A program made the translations under genes and the position numbers. The notes below the pieces were generated by a model, which did no database searches, had not been told where the DNA came from, and saw only the letters and a program-made list of their open reading frames with translations. A stretch of 64,000 nt of DNA from CAZMRW01 sp964568805 (lineage in GTDB: Bacteria > Pseudomonadota > Gammaproteobacteria > Methylococcales > Methylomonadaceae): contig CAZMRW010000001.1 in the NCBI GenBank assembly GCA_964568805.1, positions 1 through 64,000 on the forward strand, written 5' to 3'. This document shows positions 1 through 7,421 of the stretch, piece by piece. Each line of letters starts with the position of its first letter. Within the stretch, counting starts at the first letter, position 1.

Positions 1-30
1 CGTGCCAGCTTTTCTTTTTAATTCATTCGG

Positions 31-279
31 TTATAGCTTAAGTAAGTGCCATTCCCGTTCGATGTCATTTTCTACCGTACCAGTCAAGATAACCACGCCA
101 CTGACCACATCGACGTCTATCGAAAAAGGATTCAGATGCTCACTTAACGCGTAAGTCGTCACGATTTTCGCTTTAAGCCACGCATCCGAAGTTTGCTCGG
201 TCTCTTTCTCGTCTGCAGTCATCGCGCTGCTTATCAATAACAAAATTAATGCCGGAATGATTAAATAGTTCGTTTTCAT
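31..279 (-). CDS. Exported BON-domain protein, short or truncated
   Basis: Small periplasmic protein of 82 residues. Residues 1-22 form a signal peptide (Lys-Thr-Asn, then a Leu/Ile-rich core, then SSAMTA). The rest matches the first half of a BON domain: a helix (DAWLKAKIVTTYAL), then the beta hairpin around VDVVSGVVILTGTVEN. BON domains are thought to bind phospholipid or envelope surfaces. The ATG at 279 is chosen because AGGAG lies 8 bases upstream; an in-frame TTG two codons earlier is unlikely. The usual final helix with GV..V is missing. After the TAA the same frame stays open to the window edge and encodes a basic stretch, so a premature stop is possible. No downstream sequence is available to test this. 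Confidence 0.7.
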   Translation of the reverse strand: MKTNYLIIPALILLLISSAMTADEKETEQTSDAWLKAKIVTTYALSEHLNPFSIDVDVVSGVVILTGTVENDIEREWHLLKL

Positions 280-308
280 ATTCAACTCCTATAACTGTGA
301 ATATAGTT

Positions 309-439
309 TCAAAGTCTGGAGGTTAATCCCAGCGTACTGGACACGATCAGATAAATGGCTACGATAAGATTCAGAAGCTGGGGCATAATCAATATGAGAA
401 TATCGACTCCATATTGCTTAATGAGATATTCATTTTCAT
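309..439 (-). pseudogene. Frameshifted DUF3096-type small membrane protein
   Basis: An ATG at 439 preceded by GAGGAA opens a frame reading MKMNISLSNMESIF and then stops. In the next frame the sequence continues as a hydrophobic segment (ILILIMPQLLNLIVAIYLIV, then SSTLGL) that closely resembles the intact small protein at 1599-1727, with the shared core LLN.I.AIYLI and a final LG. The two pieces together make one DUF3096-like peptide broken by a single frameshift near base 390. The second frame has no start codon of its own. This is either a pseudogene or a sequencing indel; reads across the site would decide. Confidence 0.5.
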
Positions 440-546
440 TGGCGTATTCCTCGGGTTACAGGCTGGAAAGGCAAGAGTGCCGCCCGCGGCCGCCATTCAT
501 TACAGATAACCGTAGATTGGCGGTCGCATTCAGCGGCGAGGGCTAC

Positions 547-804
547 TCAACCCGGTTTCTTGACCCAAAGCCTGCACCAACCTTCGGGACTGATATTTCC
601 ATCGACCAGCATGCAGGAATTGGGCGCGATAAAGTGCATGCAGTTGCCGCACTTCTGATCATCCTTCGGTTGATCCTGATATTGCGCTTGTGTCTTGCTT
701 AACTTGCCGGCCTCGGCCACACTCAAACGCGGCAAGCACAATGCGCATCCGGAGGCAAGCAAGCTGCGCAATACGATTCGGCGGGATTGACTATATGTTG
801 ACAT
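547..804 (-). CDS. High-potential iron-sulfur protein (HiPIP)
   Basis: Periplasmic electron carrier of 85 residues. The N-terminus has a twin-arginine signal (SRRIVLRSLLASG...CLP), as expected for a protein exported with its [4Fe-4S] cluster already inserted. The mature part shows the HiPIP ligand pattern: CGNC, then a Cys in NSC, then GWCRLW near the end, four cysteines in all with the aromatic residues usual around the cluster. The ATG at 804 is preferred over one at 858 because AGGAG lies 8 bases before it and the Tat motif follows at once. HiPIPs commonly serve as soluble donors to cytochromes or oxidases; the partner here is unknown. Confidence 0.87.
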   Translation of the reverse strand: MSTYSQSRRIVLRSLLASGCALCLPRLSVAEAGKLSKTQAQYQDQPKDDQKCGNCMHFIAPNSCMLVDGNISPEGWCRLWVKKPG

Positions 805-857
805 GGTTAATTCTCCTGTCGCAAAATCAAATAAAATTGGAAAAATTCCCTGATCCA

Positions 858-888
858 TTGCTTAACTTCCTCAAACGAAGTTAAGCAA
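858..888. other. Perfect 12-bp hairpin
   Basis: TTGCTTAACTTC and its exact complement are separated by 7 bases. The hairpin lies between the leftward gene ending at 911 and the HiPIP start. No T-run follows on either strand, so it is not a plain terminator. It could be an RNA processing site or a repeat. Confidence 0.55.
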
Positions 889-910
889 TATAAGCAATAA
901 TGGAAGGCTC

Positions 911-1198
911 CTATTTAAACTTTGAAACAGCCTTCTCCACCGAGGTTTTAAGGTCATCCCATGCATTTTCCAGTCCCGGCTTGAGCTCCTCCCATGCCTC
1001 CTCACCTGACTCTCGCAATGCTTGAAATTTAGTTTGTGCAGCCGCCCGTTTGGCCTGCAACCCCTCGATTTGCTCGTAATACTCGATTTTGGCCTCAGCT
1101 TTTGCCTTGTCCGCTTTGGCCTTTAGTTCATCAATCTTGGCGCCCCATTCCTGTAATTGAGCATCGAATTTCTCTTGATAGGCTTCTTTCTTGTTCAT
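911..1198 (-). CDS. Small coiled-coil stress protein, sll1863-like
   Basis: A soluble 95-residue protein rich in Lys, Glu and Ala with heptad character throughout (KIDELKAKADKAKAEAKIEYY, QAKRAAAQTKFQALRESGEEAWEELK). The tail GLENAWDDLKTSVEKAVSKFK resembles the family annotated as sll1863 stress response proteins. Molecular function is unknown. The ATG at 1198 is chosen because AGGAG precedes it by 7 bases; an in-frame codon 15 bases upstream lacks such a site. It lies among other small stress and envelope genes on the same strand. Confidence 0.6.
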   Translation of the reverse strand: MNKKEAYQEKFDAQLQEWGAKIDELKAKADKAKAEAKIEYYEQIEGLQAKRAAAQTKFQALRESGEEAWEELKPGLENAWDDLKTSVEKAVSKFK

Positions 1199-1337
1199 GA
1201 TATTTCTCCTCATGTGGTTACTCTCTATGTGATGGTAAAAAGCTCCGAAATCCCATCATTATCGTTCAAGACTATCGGCGATATTAAATGGCAGCGCCGG
1301 AGTCTGAAAATGAATTAGTGTCAAGATGCTTTTTTCG

Positions 1338-1553
1338 TCACATGCCTCGGCCCGGAATAGTGGGCACTGTTGTTTCCGGAATATCGGTTATGGTCACTTC
1401 GACACGGCGGTTTTGCTGACGTCCCGCAGCGGTTGAGTTTGTTGCAATCGGGTAATCCTCTCCCATGCCTTGGGCGGTAATTCGTTCCGGCGCGATGCCG
1501 TTGCCAACCAGAAATGTTCTGACTGCTTCGGTCCGCATCTGTGAAATAGACAC
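1338..1553 (-). pseudogene. C-terminal remnant of an OmpA-family protein
   Basis: The frame encodes the last 70 or so residues of an OmpA-like peptidoglycan-binding domain: an alpha helix (RTEAVRTFLVGNGI), PERITAQGMGEDYPI, and the diagnostic NSTAAGRQQNRRVEVTI. The first half of the domain, the signal peptide and the N-terminal region are absent. An in-frame TGA lies four codons before the first possible start (GTG at 1553), and the sequence upstream shows no OmpA homology in any frame. It is most likely the residue of a deleted or recombined gene. Residual translation from the GTG cannot be excluded. Confidence 0.7.
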
Positions 1554-1598
1554 TTTTAATGGAAATCAAAAAAAAATCAGCGTTTTACATTGAGAAAA

Positions 1599-1727
1599 TC
1601 ATCTGACCATGCCCAATATGCCGATAATGATGAGATAAATGGCTATGATGTAATTTAACAAGGCCGGACGAATCAATATTAAAATCCCTGCGACCAGAGA
1701 CAGAAGCGCATTTGCATTGATATACAT
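1599..1727 (-). CDS. DUF3096-like small membrane protein
   Basis: A 42-residue peptide made of two short hydrophobic helices: MYINANALLSLVAGILILI, then RPALLNYIIAIYLIIIGILG, ending MVR. The Arg-Pro/LLN turn between helices and the terminal LG fit the DUF3096 family of tiny inner-membrane proteins of unknown function. Only a weak AGGTGA ribosome site lies upstream. A degraded twin lies at 309-439, so the family was duplicated within this stress-gene cluster. Confidence 0.65.
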   Translation of the reverse strand: MYINANALLSLVAGILILIRPALLNYIIAIYLIIIGILGMVR

Positions 1728-1982
1728 AGGATCACCTTAGTCTTTAATAGTAAAAAAATTATTTCGACATCGGGTTATTAATCTGCCGTCAAGCCAATAA
1801 AAAAGCTAAACATCACAAAAATGTGACTCAACGTAGTCAAAATCAGTTCAAAAATTCCCCTCTTATGTTTACTGATGTATCAACATTTTTTTGGGACGCA
1901 TGATTAAGCTGATAGGGCCTTTATTTCGTAGAATTGTTTCGTACTATTTCATTACTTCAGTCTGCTCTTTCTGAAGATCATC

Positions 1983-3308
1983 TCAAAAACGTTTGAGATT
2001 TGACTGCGACTTACCTTGTAATAAGGGTTTGAATACGTCAAGAATGTGTTTCTTGTTGTCCGGATACCACAAATTGCCCAGATGTCCGCCGTGCGGATAA
2101 ATCATGGCGCGCCTGCCAAAGATGCTTTCCAGATACGCGATATCTTCCGCAGGGATCAAAATATCATCGAGGTTATGCATGAGAAATACGGACTGGTTTT
2201 TTTCCAATAAGGGTGATATGCGTCGAATTGAATTCATTGTATCCAAAGATTTCAGGTTGATTTCCTTGTTGTAGATTCGCCTTAACCTGGGAATAAGAAA
2301 CTTCTCCACATAGCCCATCAGGCCAAATGAGCGCGCCTCTTTCATCCGTTCGCTGCGCTTTCCCCAACTGATGTGAGTTTTCAAAATCGGCGGATCATTG
2401 ACAAGACCGGTCACGTAAATGGAGTCTCCGACCGAATCGTTCATGGTTTTCCCGATCAGGTATTCGATCTGTCTGTCTGTGAGCCCAAGGCGTTTGTTCC
2501 AGTCCGCAAAATAATCCGGATCGTTGATATCATGCCTCAGCGCTTCCGCCAGCACGCCAAAGCTATAGGCTTCGAGATAGGCCCTGTGCTTGGGTCCATA
2601 TTCCTTGCCGATATCGGCCATACGGTCAATTTTTCTGGCCGCCTCAAACAAATCGACGGGCGGATTCACTAAAAGATAGGTGTCGATGCCGATTTGCCGT
2701 TTTTCTGATTCCATTTCGCTGATATAAGCGGTGTACAACGCACCGTCGCTGATGCCCAGCATGCCGATTTTCCCGATTTGGGGATGGTACCGGTTATTGA
2801 CATCATGCAATACTCGTTGCAGCACCGAATAGAGATCTCGAGTATCTTCCCGAATATAGCCGGGATATCCCGAAGTGCTTGCCGCCAGCGTGAAATTCCA
2901 GTTGAAGCGGGAAGGCAGGATGAGCGCATGAAATCCGTTCGCCGCAAACCATTCGGCCAGGAATCTTGCGGTCCCGGAATAAGCCGAACCGGCTAAACCC
3001 GGAATGATGAAAATAAGCGGAGCCGGTCCATTTTGTTGGTAAAAGCGATAGCGCAACTCGCCCATCCCTTCCAGCAAATAAACGTCATTCCGTTGAGCCA
3101 ATATTTTGACGCGAAGATCCTTTATTTCGCTCGTTGGCGGATTTTCGGTGCCTTGCAAAAGGCTGACGGTCGCAGTGGCCAGATACGGATTTATATAAGG
3201 GTAGTGGTAAGAACCTTCGTCAATTCTTTGGGCATAAGCACCGGACTGGAAAGCCAAAACCGCAAAGAAAATACAGGATATAAGCATGGCTGATTTTTGT
3301 TGTCGCAT
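1983..3308 (-). CDS. Secreted alpha/beta-hydrolase fold protein
   Basis: A 441-residue exported enzyme with a signal peptide ending near AYAQ (residues 1-26). It shows the alpha/beta-hydrolase layout: an oxyanion-hole strand (PLIFIIPGLAGSAYS), a nucleophile elbow GISDG (serine nucleophile), an acidic residue in HNLDDILIP, and a late histidine in PHGGHLGN. The substrate cannot be read from the sequence; esterase or lipase activity is a reasonable guess. Start at 3308: AGGAGG lies 6 bases upstream, and an out-of-frame ATG sits between the two. It is the last gene before the broken mscS and is probably transcribed alone. Confidence 0.8.
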   Translation of the reverse strand: MRQQKSAMLISCIFFAVLAFQSGAYAQRIDEGSYHYPYINPYLATATVSLLQGTENPPTSEIKDLRVKILAQRNDVYLLEGMGELRYRFYQQNGPAPLIFIIPGLAGSAYSGTARFLAEWFAANGFHALILPSRFNWNFTLAASTSGYPGYIREDTRDLYSVLQRVLHDVNNRYHPQIGKIGMLGISDGALYTAYISEMESEKRQIGIDTYLLVNPPVDLFEAARKIDRMADIGKEYGPKHRAYLEAYSFGVLAEALRHDINDPDYFADWNKRLGLTDRQIEYLIGKTMNDSVGDSIYVTGLVNDPPILKTHISWGKRSERMKEARSFGLMGYVEKFLIPRLRRIYNKEINLKSLDTMNSIRRISPLLEKNQSVFLMHNLDDILIPAEDIAYLESIFGRRAMIYPHGGHLGNLWYPDNKKHILDVFKPLLQGKSQSNLKRF

Positions 3309-3387
3309 TTCATGCCTCCTAATGTTGCCGATTGTCGAGCGGGCGCTGTTAAATGAGATGATTCAGTCCTTTGACAATACTTTTGGA

Positions 3388-3810
3388 TCAATATCCATGC
3401 TCTCCTTTTTTATTTTGAGCATTGCCAGGCGACAGCCGGCCTTTCTCGCCATCCTTCATAAAGACGGTAAGGCTGGTGAAAGGGATCTCGATGGAACATT
3501 GGTCGAACCGTTTCTTCATTCGGCGATTGAATTCCCGCCCCACTTCCCACTGTTTGATCGGTAGGGTCTTGATGCGCACCGAATCCGACCGTCAGCCCCA
3601 CAACGCCCATGCCAGCCAGCATAGAAGCGATATTGATACCTAGTCGGGTAGGTTGGGTTAATAGCTTTATCGTTAATCCAACATATCTAAGCCCCAAAAA
3701 GTTGGGTTGCCAAGCGGCAGGCAACCCAACCTCTCCGGCTGGGCACGCGCCGACGAAAAGAAACACCAGAACAACAGCCAACAGAAAACAATGAAGGGAT
3801 AACGTTTCAT
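3388..3810 (-). pseudogene. Broken MscS-type mechanosensitive channel gene
   Basis: Pieces of one small-conductance mechanosensitive channel gene are recognisable in order. A signal peptide (MKRYPFIVFCWLLFWCFFSSARAQ) starts at the ATG at 3810. The pore helix follows (LGINIASMLAGMGVVGLTVGFGA, about bases 3570-3640). The cytoplasmic C-terminus comes last in another frame (QWEVGREFNRRMKKRF, then IEIPF..LTV). The several hundred codons expected between and before these pieces are missing, and a palindromic repeat sits exactly between the signal peptide and the pore helix. The ATG overlaps the glgX stop as ATGA, so the intact gene was probably coupled to glgX. Confidence 0.72.
3648..3732. repeat. 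Palindromic GGTTGGGTT element inside the mscS remnant
   Basis: The outer ends AGGTTGGGTT and AACCCAACCT are perfect inverted repeats. Inside are two sub-hairpins: one near-perfect (GTTGGGTTAA versus TTAATCCAAC) and one perfect 11-bp stem (GTTGGGTTGCC versus GGCAACCCAAC). Its small size and lack of coding suggest a non-autonomous mobile repeat similar to the GTAGGTTGGGTT repeats seen in many gammaproteobacteria. Confidence 0.7.
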
Positions 3811-5933
3811 GGTTTGATTTCCTGTGTGAATAGAACCAATGAACGACTCTTGAGAACATAATGCTCGCCGGCCAGGTAATCACGACCTGGAGCCTCCGTG
3901 CCGGCGGTATTCAGCACCAGCCGCCAGCAGGTATCCGCATCAAAATTCATAAGAAGAAAAGGGATTTCTCCATCATGGGCATTCAGCAGCAACAGAAAAT
4001 CATCGTCCAGAATAGGCTGGCCGTGCTGATCCCGTTCATCGATGCCCCGGCCCGCGAGATAGACGCCCAAACAGTGGGCGAAGGATTGATTCCATTCTTC
4101 TTCGCTCATTTCCTGGCCGCTCGGATTGAGCCAGATGATGTCTTTGATTCCTATGCCTTTGATGGGTCGGCCCTGGAAGAAATGTTGACGGTGAAAAACC
4201 GGATGTTGTTTGCGCAGATGGGTCAATTGCCGCACAAAGGCAAGCAGTTCCCGGTCTTCGGGTTGCAATTCCCAGTTCAGCCAGCTGATCTCGTTATCCT
4301 GGCAGTACGCATTGTTGTTGCCCTGCTGGCTGCGTCCCATCTCGTCCCCCGCCAGCAACATAGGCACGCCCTGGGAAAGCAGCAGCGTCGTCAGGAGATT
4401 GCGTTTCTGTCTGGCACGCAAGCTTCTAATGGCGGGATCGTCCGATGGGCCTTCCACGCCACAGTTCCAGGAGGTGTGATCGTCAGAGCCATCCTGATTA
4501 TTATCGAGATTGGCTTCGTTATGTTTCTCCTGGTAGCTCACCAGGTCATGAAGTGTGAAGCCATCATGCGAGGTGACGAAGTTGATGCTGGAATAAGGCC
4601 TTCGGCCACTGCATTCGTAAAGATCGCTGGAACCGGTCAGACGGTAGGCCAGATTGTCGATCAGCCCGCCTTCACCTTTCCAGTAGGCTCGAACCTCATT
4701 ACGGTGCTTGTCGTTCCATTCGGCCCAACCCACCGGAAAATTGCCAACCTGATATCCGCCTTCGCCCAAATCCCAAGGCTCGGCAATGAGCTTGACCTGA
4801 GAAAGTACCGGATCTTGGCAGATAATATCGAAAAAAGCGCTGAGGCGGTCCACTTCGTGCAACTCGCGGGCGAGCGTCGACGCGAGATCGAAACGGAAGC
4901 CATCTACATGCATTTCCAGTATCCAGTAGCGCAGGCTATCCATGATCATCTGCAGGACACGGGGGTGCGTCATATTGAGGGTGTTGCCGCAGCCCGTATG
5001 GTCCATGTAATACCTTGGATTGTCCGGGGTCAGGCGGTAATACGTCATATTGTCGATGCCGCGGAATGACAAGGTCGGTCCCCACTGATTGCCCTCGGCG
5101 GTATGGTTGTAGACCACGTCCAGAATGATCTCGATACCGGCTTGATGCAGGGTCTTGACCAGGGTTTTGAATTCGCTCACCGGGTCGCCGCAACCATAAC
5201 GTCCCTCCGGCGCAAAAAAACCGATGGAGTTATAACCCCAATAATTGCGCAAACCCTTATCCAACAAATGGCGGTCGTCGACAAATGCTTGAATGGGCAT
5301 CAGTTCCACTGACGTTACGCCGAGCCTGCGCAGGTGCTCAATAACGGGTTCTGCTGCCAGGCCGGCATAGGTTCCGCGTAAAGCCGGCTGTACTTCGGCA
5401 TGGAGCTGGGTAAATCCTTTCACGTGCAGTTCGTAAATGACGGTATCATGCCAGGGAATTTGCGGCGGCCGGTCGTATTCCCAGGTAAAGGCCGGATTGA
5501 TGACCTGGCATTTCGGCATAGCCGAGGCGCTATCACGCCGGTCGAAAGACAAATCCTCTTTGTTATGCCCTATCTTATAGCCAAACAAGGCATCGTTCCA
5601 TCGCAACGGCCCGACAATCGCTTTTGCGTAAGGGTCGAGAAGCAATTTGTGGTGATTGAAACGAAGCCCTTGCGCCGGTGCGTAGGGGCCAAAAACACGG
5701 TAGCCATAAAGCCAGCCGGGCCGGGCTTCGGGCAGGTAGCAGTGCCAGATCTGGTGGGTCTGTTCCTTTATCTCCAGGCGCTGAATTTCGTGCCGACCCT
5801 TGACATCGAACAGACAGAGCTCCACTTTTTCGGCATGCTCGGAAAATAAGGCAAAATTGACCCCTTTATCTTCCCAGGTCGCTCCCAAGGGATAAGGCTT
5901 ACCGGGCCATATCGTTGTTATCCTCTCAGTCAT
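3807..5933 (-). CDS. glgX: Glycogen debranching enzyme GlgX
   Basis: A cytoplasmic GH13 isoamylase-type enzyme of 708 residues that removes alpha-1,6 branches from glycogen and limit dextrins. The N-terminal sandwich (PLGATWEDKGVNFALFSEHAEKVELCLF) is followed by the catalytic barrel with DVVYNH, GFRFDLAS (nucleophile Asp), LIAEPWD (acid/base Glu) and FVTSHDG. The ATG at 5933 follows GGAGG at 8 bases; an open extension to 6005 lacks this site. Linear maltodextrins released here are substrates for TreY encoded upstream, so glycogen turnover feeds trehalose. The stop codon overlaps the start of the mscS remnant. Confidence 0.93.
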   Translation of the reverse strand: MTERITTIWPGKPYPLGATWEDKGVNFALFSEHAEKVELCLFDVKGRHEIQRLEIKEQTHQIWHCYLPEARPGWLYGYRVFGPYAPAQGLRFNHHKLLLDPYAKAIVGPLRWNDALFGYKIGHNKEDLSFDRRDSASAMPKCQVINPAFTWEYDRPPQIPWHDTVIYELHVKGFTQLHAEVQPALRGTYAGLAAEPVIEHLRRLGVTSVELMPIQAFVDDRHLLDKGLRNYWGYNSIGFFAPEGRYGCGDPVSEFKTLVKTLHQAGIEIILDVVYNHTAEGNQWGPTLSFRGIDNMTYYRLTPDNPRYYMDHTGCGNTLNMTHPRVLQMIMDSLRYWILEMHVDGFRFDLASTLARELHEVDRLSAFFDIICQDPVLSQVKLIAEPWDLGEGGYQVGNFPVGWAEWNDKHRNEVRAYWKGEGGLIDNLAYRLTGSSDLYECSGRRPYSSINFVTSHDGFTLHDLVSYQEKHNEANLDNNQDGSDDHTSWNCGVEGPSDDPAIRSLRARQKRNLLTTLLLSQGVPMLLAGDEMGRSQQGNNNAYCQDNEISWLNWELQPEDRELLAFVRQLTHLRKQHPVFHRQHFFQGRPIKGIGIKDIIWLNPSGQEMSEEEWNQSFAHCLGVYLAGRGIDERDQHGQPILDDDFLLLLNAHDGEIPFLLMNFDADTCWRLVLNTAGTEAPGRDYLAGEHYVLKSRSLVLFTQEIKP

Positions 5934-6278
5934 GCATGTGACCTCCACATTACAAAACTTGAAAAAGATCCGACTGTAACGTGACATGCACCCGTGTGCG
6001 GTCAACGAATATCGGATACAGTGCAGGAGTAAAGCAATTGTTCTTCGTCCCTGGAAAAATGGAGTTATTTTTCCAGGGAATAGTACCGCTACGTGAAATA
6101 GTGAGTTACGAGGCGCCTAATGATGGTTGGAACGCCGATGACTCTATCTATAGACATACGGTTAAGGTTTGGTTGTGAGAAATTAAATGAAATTTCGACA
6201 ATCGGCTAACTGATTAATTCAGCTTTCTTAAAAGCGCATTTAAAGAAAACGGATTGAAAAGTCCAGGAGTGGGCTTTT
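5934..6278. other. 345-bp leader region of glgX with a strong hairpin
   Basis: Non-coding region between the PfkB gene and glgX, both leftward. The hairpin at 6049-6078 is the only clear structure seen. Confidence 0.5.
6049..6078. other. Perfect 12-bp stem, 6-base loop
   Basis: CCCTGGAAAAAT and its exact complement flank GGAGTT. It lies about 115 bases upstream of the glgX start, between it and the PfkB gene. It has no clean T-run, so it may act as an RNA-level control element or be a repeat rather than a terminator. On the minus strand the stem ends in a short run of A and T only. Confidence 0.5.
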
Positions 6279-7274
6279 TCAACACGTGGATAGTGTTGAA
6301 ATTTCTATATGGTTGACTATGTCGGATACCCTGTCCCTATCAAGCCTGCCCGGTTCGATTGAATAGAGATTTGCCGTGCCGCAAGCAACGCCCAGTTTTA
6401 TGGTGTCATCAAGGCTAGTTCTATTGAGTCTAGCGACGGCCAGACCGGCTATCATGGCATCGCCGCAACCGATTTTGGTGACTATGCTGCCTGGATTTTG
6501 GTAAATGCAGGCCGACAGCGCAATATGCTTGCCCACCGCGATGAGCCCTTGATGCCCTCGCGAAACATAGACCCATTCGATCCCTTGATCGATCAGGGTG
6601 CGGGCGGCAGCGACTATGGCCTGTTCATCCGGCAGGGTTGCGCCAATGATTTCTTCCAGTTCCTGTTGATTAGGCTTAGTCAGATAGGGTTTGGCTTTCA
6701 AGCCTTCAAGCAGACTGCGGCCGCTGGAATCCAAAAAAGTAATGGCCGATTTTCTGTGACAATTTTCGATGATGGTTTGATAAAAATTGTCGGGTGCGCC
6801 GGGCGGAAGGCTGCCCGAAAGAATCACAATATCGCCGGCAGTGATATTGGTATCAATGGTGTCGATCAGCGTCAGGCAATCGTCAATGGTCACGGTAAAC
6901 CCGGCTGTTCTGATATGGGTTTCCCTGTTTTCGCTCGAATCGAACAGCGTGATGTTGGTTCGCGTTTTTCCCTCGACGGCGATCAGATCGGCTTCCAGCA
7001 GATCGGATTCCAGTTCATTGAACAAATGCTTGGACTTGCGTCCGGCAAAACCCAGGCAAATAACGGAATGCTTCAGTGATTCCACCGCTTTGGCCACATT
7101 GATTCCTTTGCCGCACACAAACTCGGTACTGCTTTTAGCCTGTAAGTTATCCCGGTCTGCAAGTCCATCGACTTCAATAAAAAAATCGATGGCCGTATTG
7201 GCCGTAACGGTAATGATTTTAGCCAAGGTTAATCCGAATTTTTGTTTTCGCCATTGGAAGTGGCAGTTTAACAT
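6279..7274 (-). CDS. PfkB-family sugar phosphate kinase (1-phosphofructokinase-like)
   Basis: Ribokinase-fold kinase of about 315-330 residues. It has the N-terminal substrate strand (ITVTANTAIDFFIEVDGL), the GKGINVAKAVESL signature and the ATP/anion-hole signature KIGCGDAMIAGLAVA with the catalytic Asp; the usual GAGD is GCGD here. It is closest in pattern to fructose-1-phosphate or fructose-6-phosphate kinases, but tagatose-6-phosphate is also possible. The start is uncertain. The ATG at 7274 has no clear ribosome site, while a TTG at 7226 gives a protein beginning exactly where family members begin. It lies between treY and glgX on the same strand, which suggests a link between storage carbohydrate and glycolysis. 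Confidence 0.8.
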   Translation of the reverse strand: MLNCHFQWRKQKFGLTLAKIITVTANTAIDFFIEVDGLADRDNLQAKSSTEFVCGKGINVAKAVESLKHSVICLGFAGRKSKHLFNELESDLLEADLIAVEGKTRTNITLFDSSENRETHIRTAGFTVTIDDCLTLIDTIDTNITAGDIVILSGSLPPGAPDNFYQTIIENCHRKSAITFLDSSGRSLLEGLKAKPYLTKPNQQELEEIIGATLPDEQAIVAAARTLIDQGIEWVYVSRGHQGLIAVGKHIALSACIYQNPGSIVTKIGCGDAMIAGLAVARLNRTSLDDTIKLGVACGTANLYSIEPGRLDRDRVSDIVNHIEISTLSTC

Positions 7275-7421
7275 AATAGTTGTCCGGACCGGCAATTACA
7301 GGCTATCTCGAGTCAATAATTGTGTCGATGATTGGACCTTACGGCATAGTAATACAGCAAGCCTCTGCACTGCAGACAGCCGGGTTCATCATCAGCGCCT
7401 CTTACACGGTACGGTTCAATG

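Noticed and set aside
1..33. Read-through of the BON gene stop codon into a longer protein
   Set aside because: Only ten codons remain to the window edge, too few to show homology.
3861..5069. 402-codon frame antisense to glgX
   Set aside because: Shadow of glgX, which carries all GH13 motifs.
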